52,412 bases of DNA from Acidobacteriota bacterium (GCA_002731215.1 PCAP01000015.1:1-52412); one strand, 5' to 3'. Counted from the first letter of the stretch, positions 29,640 to 39,663 are shown. Notes: generated by a model from the letters alone, not told the origin. Numbers and translations: made by a program.

Positions 29640-30562
29640 GTGGGAAGAGGCCAGATCTTAGCGTTCGTATTGGCGACGTAGAGCTTTCCAATCCCGTCAT
29701 TGCGGCCTCTGGGACGTTTGGCTACGGTGGTGAGTTTTCTGAGATCATGGATTTGAGCCAACTCGGCGGCGTTGTTGTGAAGGGCCTTTCGATGCATGTC
29801 GAGCGAGGCAACGCGCCGCCACGTATTGTCGAAACCCCTGGGGGGATGCTCAATTCGATCGGCCTACAGAATGTTGGCGCCGAAGGGTTCCTTGAAGAGA
29901 AGCTGCCATTTTTGCGTCGATTTAACACTGCCGTAATCGCAAATATCTGGGGGCGTACCTTTGATGAGTACATCGCTGTTGCCGAGCGTCTCGACGGGGC
30001 CAAGGGACTTACAGCGCTAGAACTCAACATCTCTTGCCCGAATATCAAAGAGGGAGGGATAAACTTCGGCACCGACCCAAAGCAGACCGAACAAGTTACC
30101 CGAGCGGTACGTGATGCTTCATCCTTGCCCCTATGGGTCAAATTGACACCCGGCGTTACGGATATCGGTGAACTTGCCCGTGCCGCTGAAGCTGGTGGTG
30201 CAGACGCGCTGTCGGTAATCAACACGCTGCGTGGTATGACCATCGACGTCGCCTCTCGCCGACCGACTTTGTCGACTATTTTTGGCGGTTTGTCAGGTCC
30301 GGCCATATTGCCGATAGCACTGTACATGGTTTACGAGACTCGTCGTGCTACCAACCTGCCCATCCTTGGCATAGGTGGCATCGAGGGACTCGACCAGGCT
30401 CTTCAGTTCTTCATACTTGGGGCGAACGCGGTGCAGGTAGGCACGGCGAATTTTTACGACCCTATGGCATCCATACGACTTGTAGATGACCTAAGAAACT
30501 GGTGCGAGACACAAGGCATACTGTCGATAAATGAGTTGGTTGGGAGCTTGGAGAGTGGTTGA
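29630..30562 (+). CDS. pyrD: dihydroorotate dehydrogenase (class 1B-type)
   Basis: NPVIAASGTFGYG, NISCPNIKEGG, PLWVKLTPGVTDI. Confidence 0.96.
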   Translation: MAMSGKRPDLSVRIGDVELSNPVIAASGTFGYGGEFSEIMDLSQLGGVVVKGLSMHVERGNAPPRIVETPGGMLNSIGLQNVGAEGFLEEKLPFLRRFNTAVIANIWGRTFDEYIAVAERLDGAKGLTALELNISCPNIKEGGINFGTDPKQTEQVTRAVRDASSLPLWVKLTPGVTDIGELARAAEAGGADALSVINTLRGMTIDVASRRPTLSTIFGGLSGPAILPIALYMVYETRRATNLPILGIGGIEGLDQALQFFILGANAVQVGTANFYDPMASIRLVDDLRNWCETQGILSINELVGSLESG

Positions 30563-30962
30563 AAGCAAACATTGGGATTTTGATTGCCGAACGATCGCGG
30601 TAATTGTTGGGATGGTTTTTCTTACTGCTGCAGCTGGGTGCGCCGCCCGTCGGGTACCCACGGGTGGAGGGGGAGCCCCGGAAGGAGACGCGTCGTGGTA
30701 CGGCATTGCTTATCATGGACGGATAGCAGCTGACGGTAGCCGTTACAACATGTACGAGTTTACGGCGGCCCACAAAACACTGGAGTTCGGTACGCAGTTG
30801 CTGGTGACGAACCTCAGTAATGGCCGTACCGTGAAGGTGAAGATCACCGACCGGGGCCCATTCGTGGAGGGACGTATTATCGACCTATCTTTTACCGCCG
30901 CGCAGGCATTAGGAATGCTCAACGACGGTGTCGCGCCAGTGCATTTGGAGATCATAGGGTGA
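30531..30962 (+). CDS. rlpA: RlpA-like double-psi beta-barrel lipoprotein
   Basis: Lipobox-like TAAAGC; GDASWYGIAYHGRIAADGSRYNMYEFTAAHKTLEFGTQLLVTNLSNGRTVKVKITDRGPFVEGRIIDLS. Confidence 0.92.
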   Translation: MSWLGAWRVVESKHWDFDCRTIAVIVGMVFLTAAAGCAARRVPTGGGGAPEGDASWYGIAYHGRIAADGSRYNMYEFTAAHKTLEFGTQLLVTNLSNGRTVKVKITDRGPFVEGRIIDLSFTAAQALGMLNDGVAPVHLEIIG

Positions 30963-31669
30963 GCTTAGTACCCCGTCTTGCGGTCGCTCTTGACTTTGAA
31001 AACCGTGATGATGCTCTGCGGAACGCCGCTACATTGCACGACCATGTCGATGTTGCCAAGGTGGGGCTTGAACTATTTATCAGTGCTGGTCCGAGGCTTG
31101 TTGAGGAACTTGTCGGCACAGGGTGGGAAGTCTTTCTTGATCTTAAGTTGCACGACATTCCGGCCACAGTAGCCGGCGCAGTGCGTTCTGCAGGGAGACT
31201 CGGGGTTGAATTCATGACACTGCACACGGCTGGTGGACGAAGCATGATGGAGGCGGCAGTAGCGGCCCGTTCCAACGGGACTCCGAGACTCTTGGGGGTA
31301 ACATTGTTGACTAGCCTTGACAGTGAACATATTGGGGAGATTGGTTATCAAGGCAGCACTGGCGAAAATGTCGCCCGGCTCGCTAACTTGGCCCACGAGG
31401 CAGGATACGACGGCGTTGTTTCGTCCCCCCACGAGGTAGCAACGATCAAAGCAGTGCACGGAGAGGACTTCTTGGTTGTTTGTCCCGGTATCAGGCCAGC
31501 TGGGGCATCGATTGATGACCAAGCAAGGGTCGCGACTGCGAGCGAAGCGATCAAAGCGGGGGCAGACATCTTGGTGGTGGGACGACCAATTATCAAGGCG
31601 TCTGACCCAGCAGCGGCTGCCCAGGAAATTCGGTCAGAAATGGAGCATGCATATGACCGGCGAAATTAA
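30959..31669 (+). CDS. pyrF: orotidine-5'-phosphate decarboxylase
   Basis: VALDFENRDDAL, FLDLKLHDIPATVAGAV, VGRPI. Confidence 0.96.
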   Translation: MSLVPRLAVALDFENRDDALRNAATLHDHVDVAKVGLELFISAGPRLVEELVGTGWEVFLDLKLHDIPATVAGAVRSAGRLGVEFMTLHTAGGRSMMEAAVAARSNGTPRLLGVTLLTSLDSEHIGEIGYQGSTGENVARLANLAHEAGYDGVVSSPHEVATIKAVHGEDFLVVCPGIRPAGASIDDQARVATASEAIKAGADILVVGRPIIKASDPAAAAQEIRSEMEHAYDRRN

Positions 31670-32435
31670 AGTGGCAGGGGATGATTTGGCAAGACACGAG
31701 CGTCTTGGGCCGCTTGAAGATGCAATCGATTACCGATTCGTTGACCGAGAATTGCTTCACCGTGCGACGATCCACCGATCATTCGCTCATGAAAGCGAAG
31801 AAGACGTTGCTGACAATGAGGTGCTCGAGTTTCTTGGTGATGCAGTTCTTGGCCTCGTGGTGAGCGAATTACTGTACCAACGCAACCCGGAGCTTTCCGA
31901 AGGGGAAATGTCGAAGTTAAAGGCTTTTCTCGTTTCTTCCGAATCACTCGCTCGGAGGGCAGAGGGGATCGATCTCGGCGCATACCTGGTACTTGGAAAG
32001 GGCGAGGAAAAGACTGCAGGCCGGCTGAAAGATTCACTTCTAGCCAATTCATTCGAGGCAGTGATCGCAGCCATATATCTCGATGGTGGACTGCAAGAAG
32101 CCACGAAATTTGTTGATCTCACAGTTTATGAACGTCTCGCCGAAGCAAGCGAGGACAACACTCACTTCAGCGACTTTAAATCCTTATTGCAGGAGCGGCT
32201 CCAGTCGGAGGGCGAGTCGCTTCCAGCTTATAGGGTGGTAGAAGAGAGTGGCCCTGACCATGCCAAGATGTTCTCTGTGGAGGTGGAGTTGGATGGTCAA
32301 GCAATTGCCGTTGGCAACGGCAAGACGAAGAAATCAGCAGAGCAGATGGCGGCTGAACTCGCACTCCAGATTCTCGCCCCTGCCGGGCACGGACGCAGGG
32401 TGTCAGGTGCCTTCGATCCAACCGCCACCGAGTAA
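31653..32435 (+). CDS. rnc: ribonuclease III
   Basis: NEVLEFLGDAVLGLVVSELLY signature, C-terminal dsRBD; start revised to ATG 31653. Confidence 0.95.
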   Translation: MTGEIKVAGDDLARHERLGPLEDAIDYRFVDRELLHRATIHRSFAHESEEDVADNEVLEFLGDAVLGLVVSELLYQRNPELSEGEMSKLKAFLVSSESLARRAEGIDLGAYLVLGKGEEKTAGRLKDSLLANSFEAVIAAIYLDGGLQEATKFVDLTVYERLAEASEDNTHFSDFKSLLQERLQSEGESLPAYRVVEESGPDHAKMFSVEVELDGQAIAVGNGKTKKSAEQMAAELALQILAPAGHGRRVSGAFDPTATE

Positions 32436-33479
32436 TAGGTCACCGTCGTAAAAAGCGACACCTTGCCCTGGGGTGATGGCCCGTTGTGCCTCTTGGAACT
32501 GAACGCAGACACGATCGTTACCGACGGGGGTGATGAGTGCGCCTACCTCATTGTGGCGATGACGAATGCGCGCGTGGGCACGTAAGGGTTTTGTTGGCGC
32601 TTCGATTGAAACCCAGTTGCAACGCACCGCATTCAGCTTTTTAGCCGCGAGCGCCTCACTTGACCCTACGACAAGGGTATCCGTTCCCCGTTCGAGGGCG
32701 ACCACGAACAATGGCTCAGCACTGGTTAGGCCCAACCCTCGGCGTTGCCCTACCGTGAACCGATGTAACCCACTGTGATGCCCTAGTAGCGTTCCATCGA
32801 GGTGGCGTATTGGGCCGTTTCGGCGTTGAGCAATGGGTAGCCTCATTTCGACGAAGTTGTCCTTGTTACCGTCCGGAATGAAGCACAGCTCGTAGCTTTC
32901 GGCTTTATCTGCCACCGGTAAGTTGAGGCGGCGAGCGGTGGCACGCACCTCACCTTTGGCTAACCCACCAAGTGGGAACATGACCTTCTCGAAACGTTCC
33001 ACCGGAACGTCAAACAAGAAATAAGATTGGTCCTTGCTGTGATCGATCCCCTTGTGAAGCTGTGGCCTTGCTGGACTAGGCTCGAGGCGAGCGTAATGGC
33101 CGGTCGCTAGAAAATCAGCTTCGAGACCTCGGGCAAGCTTCCATAAAATATCGAACTTCACTAAACGATTACAGTTTATACAGGGGCTTGGTGTCATTCC
33201 GTTCTTGTATTCTTGGACAAAGGGTTGGACGATATGATCCTCAAAAGCGTCCGAGTGGTCGAAAACGTAGTGGGGTATGTTTAGCTGGTCCGAGACGATT
33301 CGAGCATCGGCGATATCAGCAGGAGAGCAACACCGCCCACGTCCCGAGGTGAGGTTTTCTGCAGTGTAATCCCATAGTTGCAACGTGACCCCGACTACCT
33401 CGTGTCCGTCCTCTCTCAGCATTGCTGCGGCCGTCGACGAGTCGACACCACCGCTCATTGCCACTGCGACCCTTGCCAT
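32403..33479 (-). CDS. mnmA: tRNA-specific 2-thiouridylase MnmA
   Basis: AMSGGVDSSTAAAML, TPSPCINCNRLVKF, ATGHYARL, ESYELCFIP. Confidence 0.96.
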   Translation of the reverse strand: MARVAVAMSGGVDSSTAAAMLREDGHEVVGVTLQLWDYTAENLTSGRGRCCSPADIADARIVSDQLNIPHYVFDHSDAFEDHIVQPFVQEYKNGMTPSPCINCNRLVKFDILWKLARGLEADFLATGHYARLEPSPARPQLHKGIDHSKDQSYFLFDVPVERFEKVMFPLGGLAKGEVRATARRLNLPVADKAESYELCFIPDGNKDNFVEMRLPIAQRRNGPIRHLDGTLLGHHSGLHRFTVGQRRGLGLTSAEPLFVVALERGTDTLVVGSSEALAAKKLNAVRCNWVSIEAPTKPLRAHARIRHRHNEVGALITPVGNDRVCVQFQEAQRAITPGQGVAFYDGDLLLGGGWIEGT

Positions 33480-34639
33480 TAGCGTGTTACCTCGAGGCCC
33501 GACTCACGCACCGCGTGGACAGCGTCGGGAATGGCATGGATGGCACGGTCCACATCCGATTCAGTCGTTTCGTAGCCAAGGGAAAGTCGGAGGCTCCCAG
33601 CGCTGTACTTGGCCGGTAGCCTGAGGGCGTCTATAACCGGGGAGGTTCCTGCCACACCACTCGCGCAGGCGGCGCCGGCTGAGGCGGAGACGCCATCAAG
33701 GTCCAGACGCGCAACGAGCACGTTGCCATCGCAGTGAGCGAAACTCATATGACACGTGTTCGGTAATCGGGACTCGCTGCCATTGCGCCGTGCCCCTTCA
33801 ATACTGTCCAATAGCCTTGTCTCGAGCCGGTCTCGCAGTCCTGAAACCCGCACAACCGACTCGTCGCGAATTGCCCGTGTTCGCGCACAGGCGGCACCGA
33901 AGCCTACAATCAATGCAGTTGCCTCTGTGCCGCCGCGGCGGCCACCTTGCTGACCTCCGCCTCTCACAAATGGTGGCAGATCAAGACCGGGTCGTACGTA
34001 GAGGGCGCCAATGCCCATTGGCCCAGCAATTTTATGCGATGAAAGTGATAGTAGATCGGAGGATATGGTTAAAGGTTGTAGGTCTGTCCACGGTGCAGCC
34101 TGCACAGCGTCAGTGTGAAATAGGGCCCCGGAATCATGCGCCATGGCAGCTATTTTTTCGATGGGCTGGAGGCTACCAACCTCGTTGTTTGCCGCCATAA
34201 TAGAGACCAGTCTGGTATTGGGGCTAATGGCTTCCCGCACTGATTCCAGGGCGACAACGGCTTGGTTGTCGGCGGGAACAAAGGTTACTTCAACGCCAAG
34301 ATCTCGCAGCGCTACCGCTGGTTCCATGACCGCTGGATGCTCAATTGCGGAGATCACCAGGTGACCATGTGGTGGCCATCCTAAACCTCCCCAGATTGCC
34401 ATGTTGTTAGCCTCGGTACCTCCGCTGGTAAAAACCACCGCCGATGGCTGACAACCGAGCAGCTTGGCCACCTGGCCCCGGGCCTTTTCAACTGCAGCAC
34501 GTGACCGCTGGCCGCTTCGGTGGACACTTGATGGGTTGGAGACAGATCCAGTGAGCCACGGCTGCATCTCATTAATAGCTTCGACGCACAAGGGCACACT
34601 AGCGTTGTGGTCCAGATACACGTTTTTCAGGGGCTTCAT
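33479..34639 (-). CDS. iscS: cysteine desulfurase (IscS/NifS family)
   Basis: YLDHNASVPL, TSGGTEANN, SLSSHKIAGPMGIGALYV, SAGAACASG. Confidence 0.94.
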   Translation of the reverse strand: MKPLKNVYLDHNASVPLCVEAINEMQPWLTGSVSNPSSVHRSGQRSRAAVEKARGQVAKLLGCQPSAVVFTSGGTEANNMAIWGGLGWPPHGHLVISAIEHPAVMEPAVALRDLGVEVTFVPADNQAVVALESVREAISPNTRLVSIMAANNEVGSLQPIEKIAAMAHDSGALFHTDAVQAAPWTDLQPLTISSDLLSLSSHKIAGPMGIGALYVRPGLDLPPFVRGGGQQGGRRGGTEATALIVGFGAACARTRAIRDESVVRVSGLRDRLETRLLDSIEGARRNGSESRLPNTCHMSFAHCDGNVLVARLDLDGVSASAGAACASGVAGTSPVIDALRLPAKYSAGSLRLSLGYETTESDVDRAIHAIPDAVHAVRESGLEVTR

Positions 34640-35067
34640 ATGGAAAATGGTAACAGGAGGAGTTCCTGACTGAAGGGTCGTTTGCTCTAAGGAATATGAC
34701 TTGAATCGCCTCTAGACCGATCGCTTCTTGGTTCAAAACTTGCCATATAGCTAATCTGGAGCGTGGAAAGTGACGTGGCTAGTCTCGCCAGCCAACGCTA
34801 CGCTGTCGGGTGAAAGGCAATGTACATAGACTACGATGATGATCGCGTAAACCGCTACCAGGAAAGGGTTTGGGCCAGTTTGCGGCATTGACCGGAAGGT
34901 TTGCCGTTGATACGATCGCACCATCTTTTCGAGCAGGTCGCCGTCCTTGCTCGCAGCAAATTGGTGCCTGTTTCTCATCGGCGGTGGGAGTGTCGTTTTA
35001 ACCGTTCTGGGTTGCTAGAAAAAGGTCGTAGCCGTGCACTTGCGCGGGGCACCCAACGAGGATAGAG

Positions 35068-36240
35068 ATGGCTGCTTTCGAAGGCGTTGATTACTACGCG
35101 CTAGACGGACTGTTAAACGACGAGCAAAAGTTGGTGCGGGATACAGTCCGGGAATTTGTCAGCGACAAAATCCTTCCAATCATCGATGAACATCAGCGAG
35201 ATGGAACCTTTCCGGTCGAGACTTTGCCTGGGCTAGCAGCTATGGGCTTACTCGGTGCCAACCTGGAGGGCTACGGGCTTCCGGGACTCGATAACATTTC
35301 CTATGGGCTCATACTGCAAGAGCTTGAGCGCGGTGATTCTGGGCTACGTTCATTCGTTTCAGTGCAGGGTGCGTTGTGTATGTATCCAATCTGGCGCTAT
35401 GGCTCCGAGGCGCAAAAGCAACAGTGGCTCCCGGCAATGGGGAAAGGCGACATCATTGCCTGCTTTGGCCTCACTGAACCCGATGCCGGGTCAGATCCCG
35501 GAGCGATGAGCACGTGTGCAGAACTTGATGGTGATGAGTGGGTGCTAAACGGCGTGAAATACTGGATCACTAACGGGACGATTGCGCAGCTCGCCATCGT
35601 TTGGGCCAAGACTGACAAAGGTATTCGAGGGTTCCTTGTGCCGACCAATACCCCCGGCTTTAGTGCAAACAAGGTCACAGGCAAGTATTCATTACGAGTT
35701 TCGGATACCGCAGAACTCGTCCTGCAAGATTGCCGCATTTCGGCCGACAACGTACTGCCCGATGCTGAAGGTCTCAAAGGCCCGCTCACCTGCCTGAATC
35801 AGGCTCGCTATGGTATCGCCTGGGGCGCTGTTGGTGCGGCAATGGCGTGCTATGACGAAGCGCTTCGTTACGCTAAGAACCGTATTGCGTTTGGTCGTCC
35901 AGTCGCAGCCACGCAGCTGATCCAGGAGTTGCTAGTGGAGTGTGTTACGGAGATTACCAAGGCGCAGCTTATGTGTCTGCGGCTCGGTCAACTCAAGGAA
36001 GCTGGTACCGTGACGCCACAACAAGTCTCGATGGCCAAGCGGAACAACGTCCTTATGGCATTGAACACAGCAAGAACCTGCCGCGAGATTCTCGGTGCTA
36101 ACGGTATCCTGGACGATTACCAGTCATTTCGGCACATGGTGAACCTGGAGTCGGTCTACACGTATGAGGGTACTCATCAGATACACACGCTCATCGTGGG
36201 GCACGACATCACAGGTTACCCAGCCTTCGGCGAGCATTGA
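35068..36240 (+). CDS. acyl-CoA dehydrogenase (glutaryl-CoA dehydrogenase-like)
   Basis: ACFGLTEPDAGSDPGAM, YEGTHQIHTLIVGHDITG. Confidence 0.92.
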   Translation: MAAFEGVDYYALDGLLNDEQKLVRDTVREFVSDKILPIIDEHQRDGTFPVETLPGLAAMGLLGANLEGYGLPGLDNISYGLILQELERGDSGLRSFVSVQGALCMYPIWRYGSEAQKQQWLPAMGKGDIIACFGLTEPDAGSDPGAMSTCAELDGDEWVLNGVKYWITNGTIAQLAIVWAKTDKGIRGFLVPTNTPGFSANKVTGKYSLRVSDTAELVLQDCRISADNVLPDAEGLKGPLTCLNQARYGIAWGAVGAAMACYDEALRYAKNRIAFGRPVAATQLIQELLVECVTEITKAQLMCLRLGQLKEAGTVTPQQVSMAKRNNVLMALNTARTCREILGANGILDDYQSFRHMVNLESVYTYEGTHQIHTLIVGHDITGYPAFGEH

Positions 36241-36291
36241 CCCTCACAGGGAGGCATTGCTAGCATCGCTGGGGGTTAGTTGAAGGTGGGG

Positions 36292-36367
36292 GCGGGCATA
36301 GCTCAGCTGGCAGAGCGCGAGCTTCCCAAGCTTGAGGTCGCGGGTTCGAATCCCGTTGCCCGCTCCA
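36292..36367 (+). tRNA. tRNA-Gly (anticodon CCC), CCA encoded
   Basis: Cloverleaf GCGGGCA/TGCCCGC acceptor; anticodon loop TTCCCAA; GGTTCGAATCC T-arm. Confidence 0.95.
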
Positions 36368-36396
36368 GTCCACATTAACCATATATCCATTAGTCC

Positions 36397-36939
36397 ATGT
36401 CTATTTTTGGAAAGAAAGCCGATAAAACGCAACAGACTTCAACAGCACCATCACCGAAGAAGTCGTCCCCGCCGAGCCACGCGCTGCAACCACCGCTGGT
36501 GCCTGCAGCCTCAGCAGCTTCCAAGCGATCATATCTCTCAAGTGGCTGCGAATTGGTGGGCGATTTCATGGGTGAGGGTTCATTCCAATGTAGTGGGTCG
36601 TTCAGCGGTAAGATCGATATTTCAGGCGACGTTATTATTGGCCAAAGCGGTACAGCTGAAGCGCAGCTCAAGGCGAGCAGCATCAGTATCGATGGGCGCC
36701 TACACGGGGACGCGACAGGCACTGAGAAAGTCCAAGTTGGCGCATCTGGTCATGTCGAAGGCAACTTGCGTGCACCGGCTGTGCAGTTTATTGAGGGCGC
36801 CTTCTTCGAAGGGAACGTCGAGATGCGACGGTCTGAACACGTTGGCTCTGAAGGTGATTCCATGCTTAACGATGAAGCAGCCGGCGAACCGTTGGGAGAA
36901 GAAGCTAAGAACGACGTAAATTCCGATGATTCAAGTTAG
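36397..36939 (+). CDS. bactofilin family protein
   Basis: Beta-helical repeat GSFSGKIDISGDVIIGQSGTAEAQLKASSISIDGRLHGDATGTEKVQVGASGHVEGNL. Confidence 0.9.
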   Translation: MSIFGKKADKTQQTSTAPSPKKSSPPSHALQPPLVPAASAASKRSYLSSGCELVGDFMGEGSFQCSGSFSGKIDISGDVIIGQSGTAEAQLKASSISIDGRLHGDATGTEKVQVGASGHVEGNLRAPAVQFIEGAFFEGNVEMRRSEHVGSEGDSMLNDEAAGEPLGEEAKNDVNSDDSS

Positions 36940-36950
36940 CCGATTGCTAC

Positions 36951-37793
36951 TTGGATTCACAGAGAGGGCCAGTCCACTTGGCCATCTCTTGTAGCAGCGT
37001 GTCTTATGCTGGCCCGTCGTTTCTCCGTGTTGTTGTCAATGCTGGTGGCTCCGGTGCGTGGAACATGGGGCTTGACGAGGCTCTTCTTGAGGATCCTTTT
37101 GGTGGCTGGACCCTTCGTTTGTATCGTTGGGATCGTCCAACGATCTCACTTGGTTACGCCCAACCTCACGAACAAGGTGTAGATACCGTAGTTGCCCGAC
37201 GTCTTGGGATACCGGTTGTTCGGCGGCCTACCGGGGGCCGGGCAGTGCTGCATGCTGACGAACTCACCTACGCGCTCGTGGGGCCGGTTGATCACGGTCC
37301 TTTGTCGGGTCACATCTCGCAGTCGTATCGATGTATCGCCAATGGTTTGCTGACTGGCCTGCGGCGGATCGGTGTTGATGTGCAGCTTGAGCGTAGCGAA
37401 TCGATAGTGAGCCCCTTCAGCAAGGGGCCGTGCTTCAGTGCCCGGACTCGCTATGAACTATCGGTTTGCGGCCGCAAAATTGCTGGCTCGGCTCAGCGTC
37501 GGAGGGGAGGACGGTTGCTGCAACATGGTTCGGTACTTCTCGGCAGTCCTAATAGTCGACTCTGGGCAGCGCTTGGCCATGGCTATCGGCAGGCGGCTGA
37601 ATCATCGATTGGATTGACTGAGGTGCTTGGCCAGCGCCCATCCGCACGCACTCTGGCATTCAACCTGGCGAGAGCACTTGGCGAAGTGGTCCAGTTGCCT
37701 CCCCGCCACTGTGTCCTGAGCCGCGCTGAAATCCGCCGGGCGCGTGGCCACGTGGAGAAATACTCCGATGAAAGTTGGACTTTCAGGCGTTGA
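36951..37793 (+). CDS. lipoate-protein ligase A / octanoyltransferase family (start uncertain)
   Basis: MGLDEALL, RRPTGGRAVLHADELTYALV, GRKIAGSAQRRRGGRLLQHGSVLL. Confidence 0.88.
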   Translation: MDSQRGPVHLAISCSSVSYAGPSFLRVVVNAGGSGAWNMGLDEALLEDPFGGWTLRLYRWDRPTISLGYAQPHEQGVDTVVARRLGIPVVRRPTGGRAVLHADELTYALVGPVDHGPLSGHISQSYRCIANGLLTGLRRIGVDVQLERSESIVSPFSKGPCFSARTRYELSVCGRKIAGSAQRRRGGRLLQHGSVLLGSPNSRLWAALGHGYRQAAESSIGLTEVLGQRPSARTLAFNLARALGEVVQLPPRHCVLSRAEIRRARGHVEKYSDESWTFRR

Positions 37794-37962
37794 TGGGTGC
37801 GCAATGGCTTCTGGGATTGCTTTAACATCTTGTTTGATGGCCACGCGTGATAAACTTTTTTCTTGCGAGGCTCTCCCTGGTTGATGTGCCGCCAAGGCCC
37901 AGATTGCTCCCATTGCTATCCTGGGAGGGGGTTTTCGTCCCAGAGCAGAGGTAGAGGAAGCC

Positions 37963-38949
37963 ATGCCGCGTGATCGTCAGAATCGCTACGGTGAAGAGCG
38001 AATCACCCTGCGTCAAACGCTGGTGATTGCGGTGGTTCTGCATCTCATGCTGGGTGGCGTCCTGCAGTGGAAATCGGATCTGTTGTGGTCCGACCCGGTT
38101 TCGCAGCCTGAGTCAAGGCCAATAGAGTTCCGCTTCGTTGATACACCGGCAATGGAAGCTGAGGAAACCCCCGATACCGAGGTAATGTCCGACGTCGATC
38201 GGGTGGCTGCTGACATGAGCGAGCGTGACGCCGCCGATGATCCCTTCTCCGAAGGCAACACGGCACAGGAGGTTTTGCGTAGCGAAGCAGAGTCGTTCGC
38301 AGAACCTGTTCCGGAGAGCCTTCAGCCGGTGGTGCCCGCCGAGCCAGTTGCTGAGGCAGAGTCGGACACCACTCCAATCGCCGAAGATATATCCGCAAAA
38401 GAAGTCGTGTCACCACCGGAGCCCATTGCTACTACCCCACAACCTCTAGCGACTACGGTGCCGCCGCTCCCGCCCCCAGTGCGCGACACTCTGAGAAACT
38501 CCATACTTCGGGGAATGCAGCAGTATGTAGAGCCAGAGGTTTTTGCCAACTCAGACGGTGGTGTCGATGGCTCCCAAGGGTTGGTCTCATTTGACACAAA
38601 GGGGTATGACCTTGGTGCCTATATCACCCAAGTCCTGCGTATTATCGAGCGCAACTGGAAGAACAACATTCCACCGGCCGCTCGATGGAGGGGACAGGAG
38701 GGGGTGGTTTTTGTGAATATGTCGATTGTGAGGGATGAGGAAACCGGCATTGAGAGAGCAGTGATCAACGTTGCCCGAAGTTGGAGTTCGGGCAAGCCAG
38801 CGTTCGACCAATCGGCCCTGCTCGCCCTCCAGATCTCTAATCCTCTACCGCCATTACCGGCGTTCTTTCCATATGACCAGTTAGACGGCCAGCTAGGGTT
38901 TCTGTATAACATGGATCCGGCCGAGGTTACCTTTCCATCGCAACGTTGA
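37963..38949 (+). CDS. TonB/TolA-like energy transducer
   Basis: N-terminal TM anchor, acidic/Pro linker, C-terminal TonB-like domain (YITQVLRIIERNWKNNIPPAARWRGQEGVVFVNMSI). Confidence 0.82.
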   Translation: MPRDRQNRYGEERITLRQTLVIAVVLHLMLGGVLQWKSDLLWSDPVSQPESRPIEFRFVDTPAMEAEETPDTEVMSDVDRVAADMSERDAADDPFSEGNTAQEVLRSEAESFAEPVPESLQPVVPAEPVAEAESDTTPIAEDISAKEVVSPPEPIATTPQPLATTVPPLPPPVRDTLRNSILRGMQQYVEPEVFANSDGGVDGSQGLVSFDTKGYDLGAYITQVLRIIERNWKNNIPPAARWRGQEGVVFVNMSIVRDEETGIERAVINVARSWSSGKPAFDQSALLALQISNPLPPLPAFFPYDQLDGQLGFLYNMDPAEVTFPSQR

Positions 38950-38997
38950 GAGCCGCTTACGGGTGTCTCACAAGTTCTTCCGCTGGACTACTAGGAA

Positions 38998-39660
38998 ATG
39001 ATTGAATTCTTGAAACAAGGCGGCCCGGTGATGTGGCCCCTTTCCCTATGCTCCGTGTTGGCGTTGGCCATCATCGCGGAGCGACTTATTAATCTTCGAC
39101 CCGCTAAGGTGCTTCCGGATGATGAGGTCGAGCATCTAGGTTCGCTTATCAGTGGTGGACTCCTGGAGCAGGCGGAAGACTATTGCGAACGTCGCCCGGG
39201 GCCACTTACCAATATTGTCGCAGCTGCCTTGGATGCCCGATCCGAGCCACCAGAGGGAATTCGACAGGTGGTTGTTGACCAGGGTCGCCAGGAGGTTCCT
39301 CGATTGCAGAAGTATCTGGGGGTGCTGGGCACAGTCGCCAGTGTTTCTCCTTTGCTTGGGTTGCTCGGTACGGTTCTCGGTATGATTGAGGTCTTTCGGA
39401 TCGTTTCGAACCAAGGGATAGGGCAGGCTGACTCGCTTGCAGGAGGAATTTCCCAGGCGATGATCACGACGGCGGCGGGTCTGACAATCGCGATTCCATC
39501 GTTGGTTGCCTACAACGCTTTCTCTGACAGGGCCAACTCTTTAATCCTTGAAATGGAACGCTTGGCGCTTGTTTTTATCAAGCAGATCATGCACCAGCGC
39601 GACAGTGGCGGGGTCGAAAAACCGGTGCCACTTGCTGTTCCTTCGGAGGGGGGACAGTAG
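38998..39660 (+). CDS. MotA/TolQ/ExbB proton channel family protein
   Basis: LGTVASVSPLLGLLGTVLGMIEVF, ISQAMITTAAGLTIAIPSLVAYN. Confidence 0.94.
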   Translation: MIEFLKQGGPVMWPLSLCSVLALAIIAERLINLRPAKVLPDDEVEHLGSLISGGLLEQAEDYCERRPGPLTNIVAAALDARSEPPEGIRQVVVDQGRQEVPRLQKYLGVLGTVASVSPLLGLLGTVLGMIEVFRIVSNQGIGQADSLAGGISQAMITTAAGLTIAIPSLVAYNAFSDRANSLILEMERLALVFIKQIMHQRDSGGVEKPVPLAVPSEGGQ

Positions 39661-39663
39661 GCG

